Of a stretch of DNA of 24,393 nucleotides, positions 11,353 through 18,322 are shown in pieces (position 1 is the first letter of the stretch; the number at the start of each line of letters is the position of its first letter). The notes under the pieces were generated by a model. The model had not been told where the DNA came from. It saw only the letters and a list, made by a program, of their open reading frames with translations, and ran no database searches. A program made the translations under genes and the position numbers. Location: the IMG/VR virus record IMGVR_UViG_3300020195_000162, positions 1-24,393 of that record; one strand, given 5' to 3'. The stretch is from a virus.

Positions 11353-12657
11353 TCACGCGGCCCATCTCTTGTCCCTCCACGTGAGAACCCCATCCTCGTA
11401 CTTGGCAAAGTCAATGCTGAACCTTCCATCGTCCCAAACTTGAGCGGTGACGAAGGCATTGGCCCAATCGGGGCGCACGGCGTAACCCAAGCCTTCTTCG
11501 ATGAGGCACATGCACCCACCCTGAGCCACCGTCAACTCGTGTGACATTCCCCGCGAGTCGTACATCATCTTGGTTTCCATCTTCTTAGCGTGCGTGTGCC
11601 CAACGATCAGCGAGCAATCAAGGTTCTTGATGCTGTTCAACCCCGCATCTTTACCAGTCAACCAACCATGTTGAGCCATCAAGCCAGGAGCGACGTGGAC
11701 CTTGGCGTACTTGTACGAGCCTTTGTGTTCAGCGTACTCAATGCCCAGTTCGTCTAAGCGGAGGAGGTGGGTAAGGGAGTAGACGATCGCCCCCTCATCC
11801 TCTCCTTCCTCAATCGCCTGTCTTAGTCCGATCAGTTTGGGTGTTCGTTCAAGCATGTGATCGTATATGCGAGTATCGTGGTTGCCTGGCAGCTTCTGCC
11901 ACTTAGTGTTGGGGCTCGCCTGGACATACCGAAGCAGCATTCGGTAGCCTGTATCGACGCATTCTTGGACGCGATCGTCCCATTCGGGGTCGTCTTTGTG
12001 CCGGGAGATGTCAGAGAAGTTGAGCGTGTCTCCCATCAGGACGCCGTTCTCGGGGTTGGTCTCCTTTAGGAACTGGACGAACAGTTCCTCCATGACGGGG
12101 TGTTGGTGTGGCGCTTGCTGATCTCCAGGGAACACCCATAACGTCGAACCCTCTCTGATCTTCTTGATTACAGGTTTGCGACGAAAGGTCGGCCCTGGGA
12201 TACGCGCTGGGACGATGGACGAGATTGCGTTTCGTCGGATTAGCCAGATCTTGAGCTGGTGACTGATGTTGTCGCCAGACCCGTAGGCGTTGACGACGGT
12301 CTTGGCGATGATCCAGTCGTTTGGATCGATTCCGTGTCGCCTGATCAGGTCGTCTGGGGTTATGCTTGCCAGGGATTGTTCCCCGGTGATCTCGGCATCC
12401 ACATCGCCGATCCGTGCGCCTGGCAGTTCTGGCCTTGCTTTCCCATCTGGGGGGGCAGCATCAAATTTAGTGGCCCTGCTCCGTAATAGCTTGCGTCCAA
12501 CTCCGGTTTGTCGGGCTAAAGCCCTGAAACCACCTGCGTTTTGGAGTCGTGCAGTGAACTCTACTGGGTCGTCGTACCACTTGGGCAAATCGTCCCCCTT
12601 GTAGTGTGCGACATGGACATTGTGTAGTGTCGCAACCTTGTTCGTAATGTTCGACAA
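11353..12657 (-). CDS. Calcineurin-like metallophosphoesterase with HTH-like N-terminus
   Basis: The 434-residue frame starts at TTG 12657 without a ribosome site. An in-frame TTG at 12588 has AAGGGGG five bases upstream and would leave a 78-bp divergent promoter region; I cannot decide between them. Residues 30-65 look like a helix-turn-helix (GGFRALARQTGVGRKLLRSR). The phosphoesterase core shows GDQQAPHQH (178-186), GD (209-210), GNHD (258-261), AQHG (328-331) and GHTH (353-356), the complete dimetal set. Phage proteins of this class can be phosphatases or Mre11/SbcD-like nucleases. It is the only minus-strand gene in a 21-kb plus-strand run, so it may be an independently acquired cassette. 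Confidence 0.85.
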   Translation of the reverse strand: MSNITNKVATLHNVHVAHYKGDDLPKWYDDPVEFTARLQNAGGFRALARQTGVGRKLLRSRATKFDAAPPDGKARPELPGARIGDVDAEITGEQSLASITPDDLIRRHGIDPNDWIIAKTVVNAYGSGDNISHQLKIWLIRRNAISSIVPARIPGPTFRRKPVIKKIREGSTLWVFPGDQQAPHQHPVMEELFVQFLKETNPENGVLMGDTLNFSDISRHKDDPEWDDRVQECVDTGYRMLLRYVQASPNTKWQKLPGNHDTRIYDHMLERTPKLIGLRQAIEEGEDEGAIVYSLTHLLRLDELGIEYAEHKGSYKYAKVHVAPGLMAQHGWLTGKDAGLNSIKNLDCSLIVGHTHAKKMETKMMYDSRGMSHELTVAQGGCMCLIEEGLGYAVRPDWANAFVTAQVWDDGRFSIDFAKYEDGVLTWRDKRWAA

Positions 12658-12666
12658 GGAGCGAGT

Positions 12667-13113
12667 ATGCGTCGTTTGACGACGATCTTCGTAATTGCAG
12701 GAATCCTCTTGGGGGTTATGGCAGTTGCGATTCTACCTAACGCACAGGCACACACAGTAACCAAGAAACAGTGTCTGAGTTCAGCCCAAACACGAGACAG
12801 GCAGTACCGCTACTATCGCAAGTGCCTGACCTTGGCAGTGGATCACGCAAAGCAGCATCTCCCTAAGATGCCATCGCTGTTGATCGCTATTCGCAATTGC
12901 GAATCGCTGACATCAGGCCTATATCGCGCCAATACCGGCAATGGGTTCTATGGTGCGTATCAGTTCACCCTGGGAACATGGAAGAGCGTGGGTGGGGCTG
13001 GCTATCCACACCTTGCAACCCCAGCCGAACAGGATAAGCGTGCTCTCATTCTGTTCAACAAGGGTAACATCAGGGGCTCTTGGCCGGGGTGTACCTCAAA
13101 GTTGCTTGGGTAA
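12667..13113 (+). CDS. Secreted Rpf-like muralytic protein, 148 aa
   Basis: ATG 12667 follows AAGGAG at six bases. Residues 1-28 are a signal peptide (MRRLTTIFVIAGILLGVMAV, then a likely cut after AQA). Residues 65-142 match the resuscitation-promoting-factor fold: RNCESLTSGLYRANTGNGFY, then GAYQFTLGTWKSVGGAGYP, ATPAEQDKRALILF and GSWPGC. E79 in NCES is the catalytic glutamate and C78/C142 should form the Rpf disulfide. Rpf enzymes are lysozyme-like transglycosylases. In a phage this could be a virion-associated or lysis-stage enzyme; secretion through Sec fits a holin-independent route. Confidence 0.85.
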   Translation: MRRLTTIFVIAGILLGVMAVAILPNAQAHTVTKKQCLSSAQTRDRQYRYYRKCLTLAVDHAKQHLPKMPSLLIAIRNCESLTSGLYRANTGNGFYGAYQFTLGTWKSVGGAGYPHLATPAEQDKRALILFNKGNIRGSWPGCTSKLLG

Positions 13114-13117
13114 GAGG

Positions 13118-13166
13118 GATGGGGGGGCATGTCCGCGTACCTTATGACGTAGGCGTGCCCCCCATC
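13118..13166. other. Long GC-rich hairpin
   Basis: GATGGGGGGGCATG (13118-13131) pairs with CGTGCCCCCCATC (13154-13166), about 13 pairs with one bulged G, around a 22-nt loop. It fills most of the 68-bp gap between the Rpf-like gene and the next gene. No U-run follows on either strand, so it may be an RNA stabiliser or an attenuator more than a standard terminator. Confidence 0.5.
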
Positions 13167-13181
13167 TAGGTCAGTAATCCC

Positions 13182-13649
13182 TTGGCAAAACACGATATAT
13201 TGAAGGGCTCTGCCGCGTGGGATCGCTTGCGGGACGGTGTACCCGCAGATATTTCCACTCCCCCTTCTCTTCGGCGACTGCTCCACGACTACGCGAATGT
13301 CATCACGGTGATGGTCAACGACCTCAACGAGCTATACGACTCGCTGGATGAAGCATACGCCAACATAGAAAACGCCCAGGACCTTGCCAAAGAAGCGGTG
13401 AAGGTGGCATTGATTCAGTCAACGTCTGAGCATACCCGCCTAGACTCACGCATCGATAAACGTACTGACGAACACAAGTCGCTCAGTCATCGTCTGCTGG
13501 ATGGCGAAGACGGAATCATCCCCAAAAAGGCAAGCAAGAAAGATGTGTCGCGTCTGACCGCCATGCTCTGGGGAATACTGATCTCAGTAACAACCGCCGC
13601 TCTTCTGTTGGCGCTCAATCTAGTGGCCGCCGAAGGGGGACCGTCATAA
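13182..13649 (+). CDS. Coiled-coil protein with C-terminal membrane helix (XhlA/holin-like)
   Basis: The frame starts at TTG 13182, with TAGG 11 nt upstream. Residues 40-110 are long, charged helices ([40 protein letters not shown]). Residues 125-148 form one membrane span ([20 protein letters not shown]). A soluble coiled coil followed by a C-terminal transmembrane helix is the plan of XhlA-type holin accessory proteins. Its place between the Rpf-like gene and another single-span protein supports a lysis or envelope role, but that is inference. Confidence 0.65.
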   Translation: MAKHDILKGSAAWDRLRDGVPADISTPPSLRRLLHDYANVITVMVNDLNELYDSLDEAYANIENAQDLAKEAVKVALIQSTSEHTRLDSRIDKRTDEHKSLSHRLLDGEDGIIPKKASKKDVSRLTAMLWGILISVTTAALLLALNLVAAEGGPS

Positions 13650-14110
13650 TGTTACGGCCCAGAATTACGCCTAGCACAATCACTGCAATTCTTTCAATCG
13701 TTGCTGTCTTGACAGTCCTGACAGTTGTCTACCTAATTATTTCTCAAAACCAGACCGCCCAGCGGGTTGAAGTCGTTGAGCGAGTCGTGCGCCACCAGTG
13801 CTCCGATCATAAAAGCGATAGCTATGGTTGCAAACAACTAATGGGTCGTCTTCTCAAGTACGCCACCGATGACCAGCTAAATCAACTTCGGGGCGAGCGC
13901 GGTGCTCAGGGCGTTCAAGGGGCGATTGGCGAACAAGGACCACGCGGAGAGTCAATAGCGATAACTGGTCCTGCGGGGCCAATTGGACCTCCTGGTCCGG
14001 CTGGTTTGCCGGGCATAACTGGACCTCCTGGCATACAGGGACCTCCTGGCATGCCTGGAATGGACAAGGACAAGGACAAAGGACCTCCTGGTCTCCCCGT
14101 GAGGCTTTAG
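13649..14110 (+). CDS. Membrane-anchored collagen-like protein, 153 aa
   Basis: ATG 13649 overlaps the preceding TAA (TAATG). Residues 8-34 form a membrane helix ([20 protein letters not shown], then YLIIS). A linker with two cysteines ([20 protein letters not shown]) follows. From residue 82 the chain has Gly-X-Y triplets ([20 protein letters not shown], then [16 protein letters not shown] and more) to about residue 139. The DNA repeats GGACCTCCTGG four times in this part. A stalk projecting from the membrane, trimerised by collagen-like repeats, is expected. Collagen-like repeats are usual in phage fibres, but a transmembrane anchor is not. Confidence 0.75.
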   Translation: MLRPRITPSTITAILSIVAVLTVLTVVYLIISQNQTAQRVEVVERVVRHQCSDHKSDSYGCKQLMGRLLKYATDDQLNQLRGERGAQGVQGAIGEQGPRGESIAITGPAGPIGPPGPAGLPGITGPPGIQGPPGMPGMDKDKDKGPPGLPVRL

Positions 14111-14113
14111 CTA

Positions 14114-14548
14114 ATGTTGAAGATCTGGAATGGCGAACAACTTGTCACCACAATGATGGAGATCGATTACGGGCCTGATTGGTCTGCGCTCATCAAAGGA
14201 AACAAGCGTCAACTCCGCAGCATTGACCGCATCCTTCCGTTTCGGCAGAAGGCCCCCTCTCTGGTCATGTGCTTTTACAGAACCGAGTTCAAGCCTCACA
14301 TCCTGACTGGTATCCGTCAGCAGACGTTGATCGACATGGATGAAGTAGACGCTCGGGCCGAGGGCTACGCTTCAGTGGACGCCTTCAAGGACTTCTGGAT
14401 GCACAAAATTGGGGAAGTCTACTATTCGCCCATGCAGCGAGTGTGGGTGTACGACCTGGAGCCGTTCGAGCCTCGGGAGTCAGAAGCCAAAGAGGATGTG
14501 GCAATGATGCGTGTCATCGATAAGATGTATCCGCGAGATCTGTGTTGA
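14114..14548 (+). CDS. ASCH/PUA-like domain protein, 144 aa
   Basis: The start follows GTGAGG at ten bases. After a beta-rich N-terminal part come ILTGIRQQTLIDMDEVDARA, EGYASVDAFKDFWMHK and VWVYDLEPFEP. The order 'R-x..D-x-EA--EG--s---F---W' followed by a final strand 'vWVY-LE' is the signature of ASCH-type PUA-like domains, which bind RNA or modified nucleotides. No active-site claim can be made. It is followed directly by the HNH gene, whose GTG overlaps its stop. Confidence 0.5.
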   Translation: MLKIWNGEQLVTTMMEIDYGPDWSALIKGNKRQLRSIDRILPFRQKAPSLVMCFYRTEFKPHILTGIRQQTLIDMDEVDARAEGYASVDAFKDFWMHKIGEVYYSPMQRVWVYDLEPFEPRESEAKEDVAMMRVIDKMYPRDLC

Positions 14549-15036
14549 GCATAGATCGAGTTCAAGCCTACAACGATCGCCGCCATCTTGACGCCGAAAG
14601 ACAGAAGGCGCGAAAGAAGGCTCGCAGGGGATTGAGCAACCCGTTCAAAGAGAAGGTTGCCGCCGAACACGATTGTCGCAACCCAGACTGTATACGCACC
14701 AGGGCGTATCACTATCTTCATCGGCATCACATCGTCCATCGCTCACTGCTTGGCAAAAATCACCCTGAACGCGATCATCCCGACAATGGCATGGCGTTGT
14801 GCAACGAGTGTCATATAGGTCATCACAGCGGGAAGATCAGGATTCCTCGCACGGCCCTGTCCGAAGCGGAAGTCGCGTTTGCTGTCCGACACATGGGCGA
14901 AGATTGGGTATCGCGGCACTATCCAGAGAAGGTGGCAAATGCCCGACTACGAGTACGGCGAGGATGGACTTCCCAAGCGGAAGAAGCGGGTAAGGCAGCG
15001 GCAATCGAGCGACAGCGAGGGCTCGACGTTCCATGA
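14542..15036 (+). CDS. HNH endonuclease
   Basis: GTG 14542 overlaps the previous stop. The 164-residue product has a basic N-terminus (ERQKARKKARRGLSNPFKEK) and the HNH core CRNPDC, then YHYLHRHHIVHRSLLGKN and HPDNGMALCNECHIGHHSG. H-H, the central N and the final H, with two CxxC-like pairs holding a structural zinc, are all present. HNH proteins beside terminase genes cooperate with TerL in DNA packaging in many phages. Its last 98 bp overlap the next gene in another frame. Confidence 0.85.
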   Translation: MLSIDRVQAYNDRRHLDAERQKARKKARRGLSNPFKEKVAAEHDCRNPDCIRTRAYHYLHRHHIVHRSLLGKNHPERDHPDNGMALCNECHIGHHSGKIRIPRTALSEAEVAFAVRHMGEDWVSRHYPEKVANARLRVRRGWTSQAEEAGKAAAIERQRGLDVP

Positions 15037-15703
15037 AGACCCTAATGCTGGGTCGAGAACGAGGAAGATCTACACCGTTGATCAGCCTGACGGCGGGCAG
15101 GTTCACCTCCAAACTCCATCTGAAGTGTCGTACTACGAGAAGCTGCGTGACCAGTATCAAGGAGAATACGAGGTAGAAGCACCCAACGACCTGGCCAGGC
15201 TGTCTCAGCTATTGACTCTTGAGCTGACGATCTATCGCAAGCAGCAGCGCATGCTCGGCGCGGTTGTCTACTACGACGACCAGGGTAATATGGCCGGCTG
15301 GGAGGAAGTGTCTTCCGCCGAACAGGCTCAGATCGCTGACTCTCTGCCCAAGCTACAGGCCGAGGTACGCAACCTTGAGAAGGCCCTAAAGCTAGACAGG
15401 TCCACTCGTGAAGGCACGGGCGAAGGAGAAATTCGGCGCTACATGGAGACGCTCAAGGGCGCTGCCAACGACTACAAGATTCACCTGAGCGAGCGGTACA
15501 CGAAGTTCGACGAGTTCGTCAGCGAGCTGCGTTGGAGACTCCGTGTGCTTCGCCTTCCCGAGGAAATGGAAGACGACAAGAAGTACCACAACATCAGCCA
15601 GGAGACTGTTATAGAATTCTGCGAACAACAGCTCAGAGAGCTTGAAGAACTTGACAAAGAGTTCGCCAAAAACAAGCAATCGCTATGGGTTGGCCAAATC
15701 TGA
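14939..15703 (+). CDS. Putative small terminase subunit (TerS-like)
   Basis: The frame is open from 14879, but ATG 14939 has GAGAAGG upstream and gives a sensible start MPDYEYGEDGLPKRKKRVRQ; earlier codons shadow the HNH gene. The 254-residue product is basic at the N-terminus, then helical: SEVSYYEKLRDQYQGEYEVE, PNDLARLSQLLTLELTIYRK and long coiled coils (LPKLQAEVRNLEKALKLDRS). The order HNH, this gene, two small genes, TerL suggests TerS. The call is positional plus composition; no HTH could be confirmed. Confidence 0.55.
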   Translation: MPDYEYGEDGLPKRKKRVRQRQSSDSEGSTFHEDPNAGSRTRKIYTVDQPDGGQVHLQTPSEVSYYEKLRDQYQGEYEVEAPNDLARLSQLLTLELTIYRKQQRMLGAVVYYDDQGNMAGWEEVSSAEQAQIADSLPKLQAEVRNLEKALKLDRSTREGTGEGEIRRYMETLKGAANDYKIHLSERYTKFDEFVSELRWRLRVLRLPEEMEDDKKYHNISQETVIEFCEQQLRELEELDKEFAKNKQSLWVGQI

Positions 15704-15713
15704 AGGGGTGCAA

Positions 15714-15935
15714 ATGAACAAGATCAAGTGCGATCGCTGTGCAAAAGAGATCGACATTGAAACTACATCCCACTACGTCGAAGGGCGGCGCATCGACAAG
15801 CGCAATCACTACTGCTCCCGTCACTGCGTTCATCCAGCGGTGTTGTTCGAGCCGACAATCTCCGAAAACACTGGACTCAACTCGGCCAAGCAGATTCAAC
15901 GCGGCCTGATCCCAAACCCGTTTGTAAATTCATGA
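15714..15935 (+). CDS. Zinc-binding small protein, 73 aa
   Basis: The start at ATG 15714 follows GAAGGGG at 4 nt; the upstream extension of the frame shadows the previous gene. The product reads MNKIKCDRCAKEIDIETTSH, then YCSRHCVHPAVLFEP. CDRC and CSRHC can make a four-cysteine, treble-clef-like zinc site. The rest is disordered. It overlaps the next gene by ATGA and sits between the putative TerS and TerL. Confidence 0.7.
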   Translation: MNKIKCDRCAKEIDIETTSHYVEGRRIDKRNHYCSRHCVHPAVLFEPTISENTGLNSAKQIQRGLIPNPFVNS

Positions 15936-16087
15936 AGAGCATCATGAAAGTCGGCATGAAACTCGTTTCTGGCGCTGTCGGTTTCGTCTGCCCCCCAGAG
16001 CGCATCCTCTCCGATCTTTGTGAGTGTCGCAACTGCGAAGAAGGAATGCGCCAGCTCTATGCGCGCCAGGGCCGTGTTCGCGGGTGA
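15932..16087 (+). CDS. Cys-rich small protein upstream of TerL, 51 aa
   Basis: ATG 15932 overlaps the preceding stop (ATGA), and its TGA overlaps the GTG of TerL (GTGA). The product is MKSIMKVGMKLVSGAVGFVC, PPERILSDLCECRNCEEGMR and QLYARQGRVRG. The N-terminal 20 residues are amphipathic or membrane-like; then comes a CxCxxC cluster and a basic tail. Both coupled junctions make it very likely real, and they set the TerL start. No family recognised. Confidence 0.7.
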   Translation: MKSIMKVGMKLVSGAVGFVCPPERILSDLCECRNCEEGMRQLYARQGRVRG

Positions 16088-17742
16088 GCAACTGCGGCCC
16101 CAAAGGATTCAAGAAGCTCAAGCACAAAGGGTATGAGTTCGATGACGTCGATCTCCTGCTCATTGCAATGCTGCGCGATCACGTGTTGTCGGTAGAGCTA
16201 TGCTGGTCCGACCCGAACAACCGGGAGTACAGCGGCTGCTATCGAGTACGTGACTACCAGGTGAAGTTCAACCGCAACGACGACCAGTATGCGGGCTATG
16301 CCTGTGCTCGATCTGTCGGCAAGACTGAACGCCAGAAGGGTCGGGGCTTCAGTCACTTCTTCCGCAGGATTAGCGAGAACCTGCTGATCACCGCTCCTGA
16401 GTTGCTTCACCTCATGCCTCTCGTTGACGCCATAGAGGATCGCATTGAGGCTTGCAGGCTTCTGCGCGAGTGTCTGAAAAAAGACAAGTCGGGAGCCACG
16501 GGTTTCACTCACATGCCGTTCGGCGCCGAGTTCTGGGATGGGACAAAGATCATCGCCCGCATCCCGCAAAGAGACGGTCGAGGCGTCAAGGGTCAGCATC
16601 AGCCAGACCTCATGATCGAAGAAGCGCAGGACTATCCCGACGCGGGCTGGGTAGAGATTCATGAAACTGTGATGAAGGATCGGCCGGACTTTACCTATCA
16701 CTTTTACGGTGTGCATCGTGGCGCAAGAGGGGGCGGGTTCTCGCAGCGGACGCAGGGTGGTCAGTTCAAGGTTCACACCCTCACAGCCATCCAGCGGCAG
16801 GGTTGGGGGATGGATGAGAAGCAGTCAGCGATAGAGACCTACGGGGGAGAGTCATCGCCTGACTTTCGCCGTAACATCCTGGGTGAGCCTGGCGCCGCTT
16901 CGTCTCCGATCTTCGTAACTGCACGGTTGATGGCTTGCATCGATCAGAACAGGGATAGCGACTACAACACTTCTGTCTTTCGTTCAATAAGGCTGCGATG
17001 GGAGGATGTAGCGAGGGATGGGCTGCCAATTGAAGACCTTCTTGATCTCCCCGGCGTCAAATACCAATACACCGTCTCGGGCGCGGACCTTGGCTTGACC
17101 AATTCTCCCACTGTGATCAGTGTCTTCGCTGAGATGAAGTACAAGGCTCATGGAGAGAAGGCTTCGCGCGATCGCCTAGCGTTGATTCGCATGTTCACCC
17201 TGGAAAGATTCACGACTCCACAGATCAGGGCGGCTATTAGACATCTTTATAATTGGAATCGCAAAACCCAGGGAATTGGCCTGGACATCACCGGCCTTGG
17301 ATTCCCTATCTTCCAGGAATTGCAGGAAGACGAGAAAGCCCCTGATCAAGACATGGTTCAGGCTGTTAGAGGCTGGAAGTTCAACGAGAAGATCCCCGTA
17401 GGCATCGACCCAAGCAAAATTACAGATGGGAAAGACCCGTTCGGCAATCGCGTCGGCGAGGATAATCAGGTCATGATGACAGTGATCGAGGCTACTACGA
17501 GGTATCTGCGCGAGTGGGTCGATACCGGCTACCTCCTCCTCCCCTTTGACCGCGAAATAGTCAACGATCTTCTCGCCGAGAACGTGCAGCGTATTCGAGC
17601 AGCTTCCCAGGTATCTGGCTCTCGCAAGCCCAACGCCTTTCACATTCTCGACTCCTTCCGTATGGCTGCACTGGCTGCAAAACTCAACGAGGAAGTCGTT
17701 CAAGACAGAACGTCAGTCCCAATCTTGGATCAGTGGGCATGA
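16084..17742 (+). CDS. terL: Terminase large subunit
   Basis: I start TerL at GTG 16084 (MSNCGPKGFKKLKHKGYEFD) because of the GTGA overlap; codons before it belong to the 51-residue gene's region. The 552-residue protein has the Walker A-like loop ACARSVGKTE (ARSVGKT at 75-81), Walker B PDLMIEEAQD (174-183, E as catalytic carboxylate) and a nuclease domain with SGADLG (D335), GLDITGLG (D401) and the late HILDSFRMAALA. TerL is the ATP-driven DNA-packaging motor and headful or cos nuclease, docking on the portal. Length fits the family. Confidence 0.92.
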   Translation: MSNCGPKGFKKLKHKGYEFDDVDLLLIAMLRDHVLSVELCWSDPNNREYSGCYRVRDYQVKFNRNDDQYAGYACARSVGKTERQKGRGFSHFFRRISENLLITAPELLHLMPLVDAIEDRIEACRLLRECLKKDKSGATGFTHMPFGAEFWDGTKIIARIPQRDGRGVKGQHQPDLMIEEAQDYPDAGWVEIHETVMKDRPDFTYHFYGVHRGARGGGFSQRTQGGQFKVHTLTAIQRQGWGMDEKQSAIETYGGESSPDFRRNILGEPGAASSPIFVTARLMACIDQNRDSDYNTSVFRSIRLRWEDVARDGLPIEDLLDLPGVKYQYTVSGADLGLTNSPTVISVFAEMKYKAHGEKASRDRLALIRMFTLERFTTPQIRAAIRHLYNWNRKTQGIGLDITGLGFPIFQELQEDEKAPDQDMVQAVRGWKFNEKIPVGIDPSKITDGKDPFGNRVGEDNQVMMTVIEATTRYLREWVDTGYLLLPFDREIVNDLLAENVQRIRAASQVSGSRKPNAFHILDSFRMAALAAKLNEEVVQDRTSVPILDQWA

Positions 17743-18218
17743 ATACACTTGAAGTTCCTGACCTTGAGTCTCTTGATGACGAGAACGCCGAGCGTGTTCA
17801 CGCAATCATCGAAGGCTTTCAGGACAGGTTGAAGCCGATCTTGTCTGAGCGCTTGCCCAGGTGGGGAGAGTTCGTGACTTCACGGGCCAGAGCAGAGGCT
17901 ATGGCTGAGTCAATGGTGATGTTCGCCAACTTGAGCCTCGAAGTTGAGGAGGGGTTGATGCAAATGCTCCTCTTGAAGAATCATTTGGATTCAATGTGGG
18001 ACAAGATCGCCGCTAGGGAGCTGGCGAAGCCCCGTATGGATCGGTATATGGACAAGTTGGGGCGGTTGAACGACGCGATTCGAGAGCATGAAGCTCTATG
18101 GGAAGCCAAAACGGCTTGCGATGCCGCTGTTCAACTGGGTATTCGGGCGAATGACAGGATGCAAGCTCTTCATGCTGTTGCTTCTAGGGCTGCGGGCATA
18201 GCGATGGGTCCACAGTGA
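17739..18218 (+). CDS. Helical protein between TerL and portal, 159 aa
   Basis: ATG 17739 overlaps the TerL stop (ATGA); GTG 17733 is an alternative. The product is nearly all helix (ENAERVHAIIEGFQDRLKPI; MVMFANLSLEVEEGLMQMLL; DKLGRLNDAIREHEALWEAK), acidic at the N-terminus and mixed later. I recognise no family. Position between TerL and portal suggests a packaging or head role. Confidence 0.65.
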   Translation: MNTLEVPDLESLDDENAERVHAIIEGFQDRLKPILSERLPRWGEFVTSRARAEAMAESMVMFANLSLEVEEGLMQMLLLKNHLDSMWDKIAARELAKPRMDRYMDKLGRLNDAIREHEALWEAKTACDAAVQLGIRANDRMQALHAVASRAAGIAMGPQ

Positions 18219-18219
18219 T

Positions 18220-18248
18220 CCTTTACTAAGGAAGTTCCTTGGTAAAGG
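18220..18248. promoter_or_regulatory. 29-bp near-perfect dyad upstream of the portal gene
   Basis: CCTTTACTAAGGAA (18220-18233) and TTCCTTGGTAAAGG (18235-18248) are inverted repeats around one base, with a single T-G mismatch across 14 pairs. In RNA it would form a long A/T-rich stem; in DNA it is an almost perfect symmetric site. It begins one base past the stop of the helical protein, followed by TTCCT, in a 104-bp gap. Terminator, processing site or operator are all possible. Confidence 0.6.
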
Positions 18249-18322
18249 TTCCTGAATAGGTATCAAAGACCGTTGAAGCCCACTCAGTACATTACAAAAG
18301 TCGTTTTTACGAGGGATCACCG

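Noticed and set aside
13987-14091. Tandem repeat or CRISPR-like array
   Set aside because: The repeated GGACCTCCTGG units are explained by Gly-Pro-Pro-Gly codons of the collagen-like protein and lack regular spacers.
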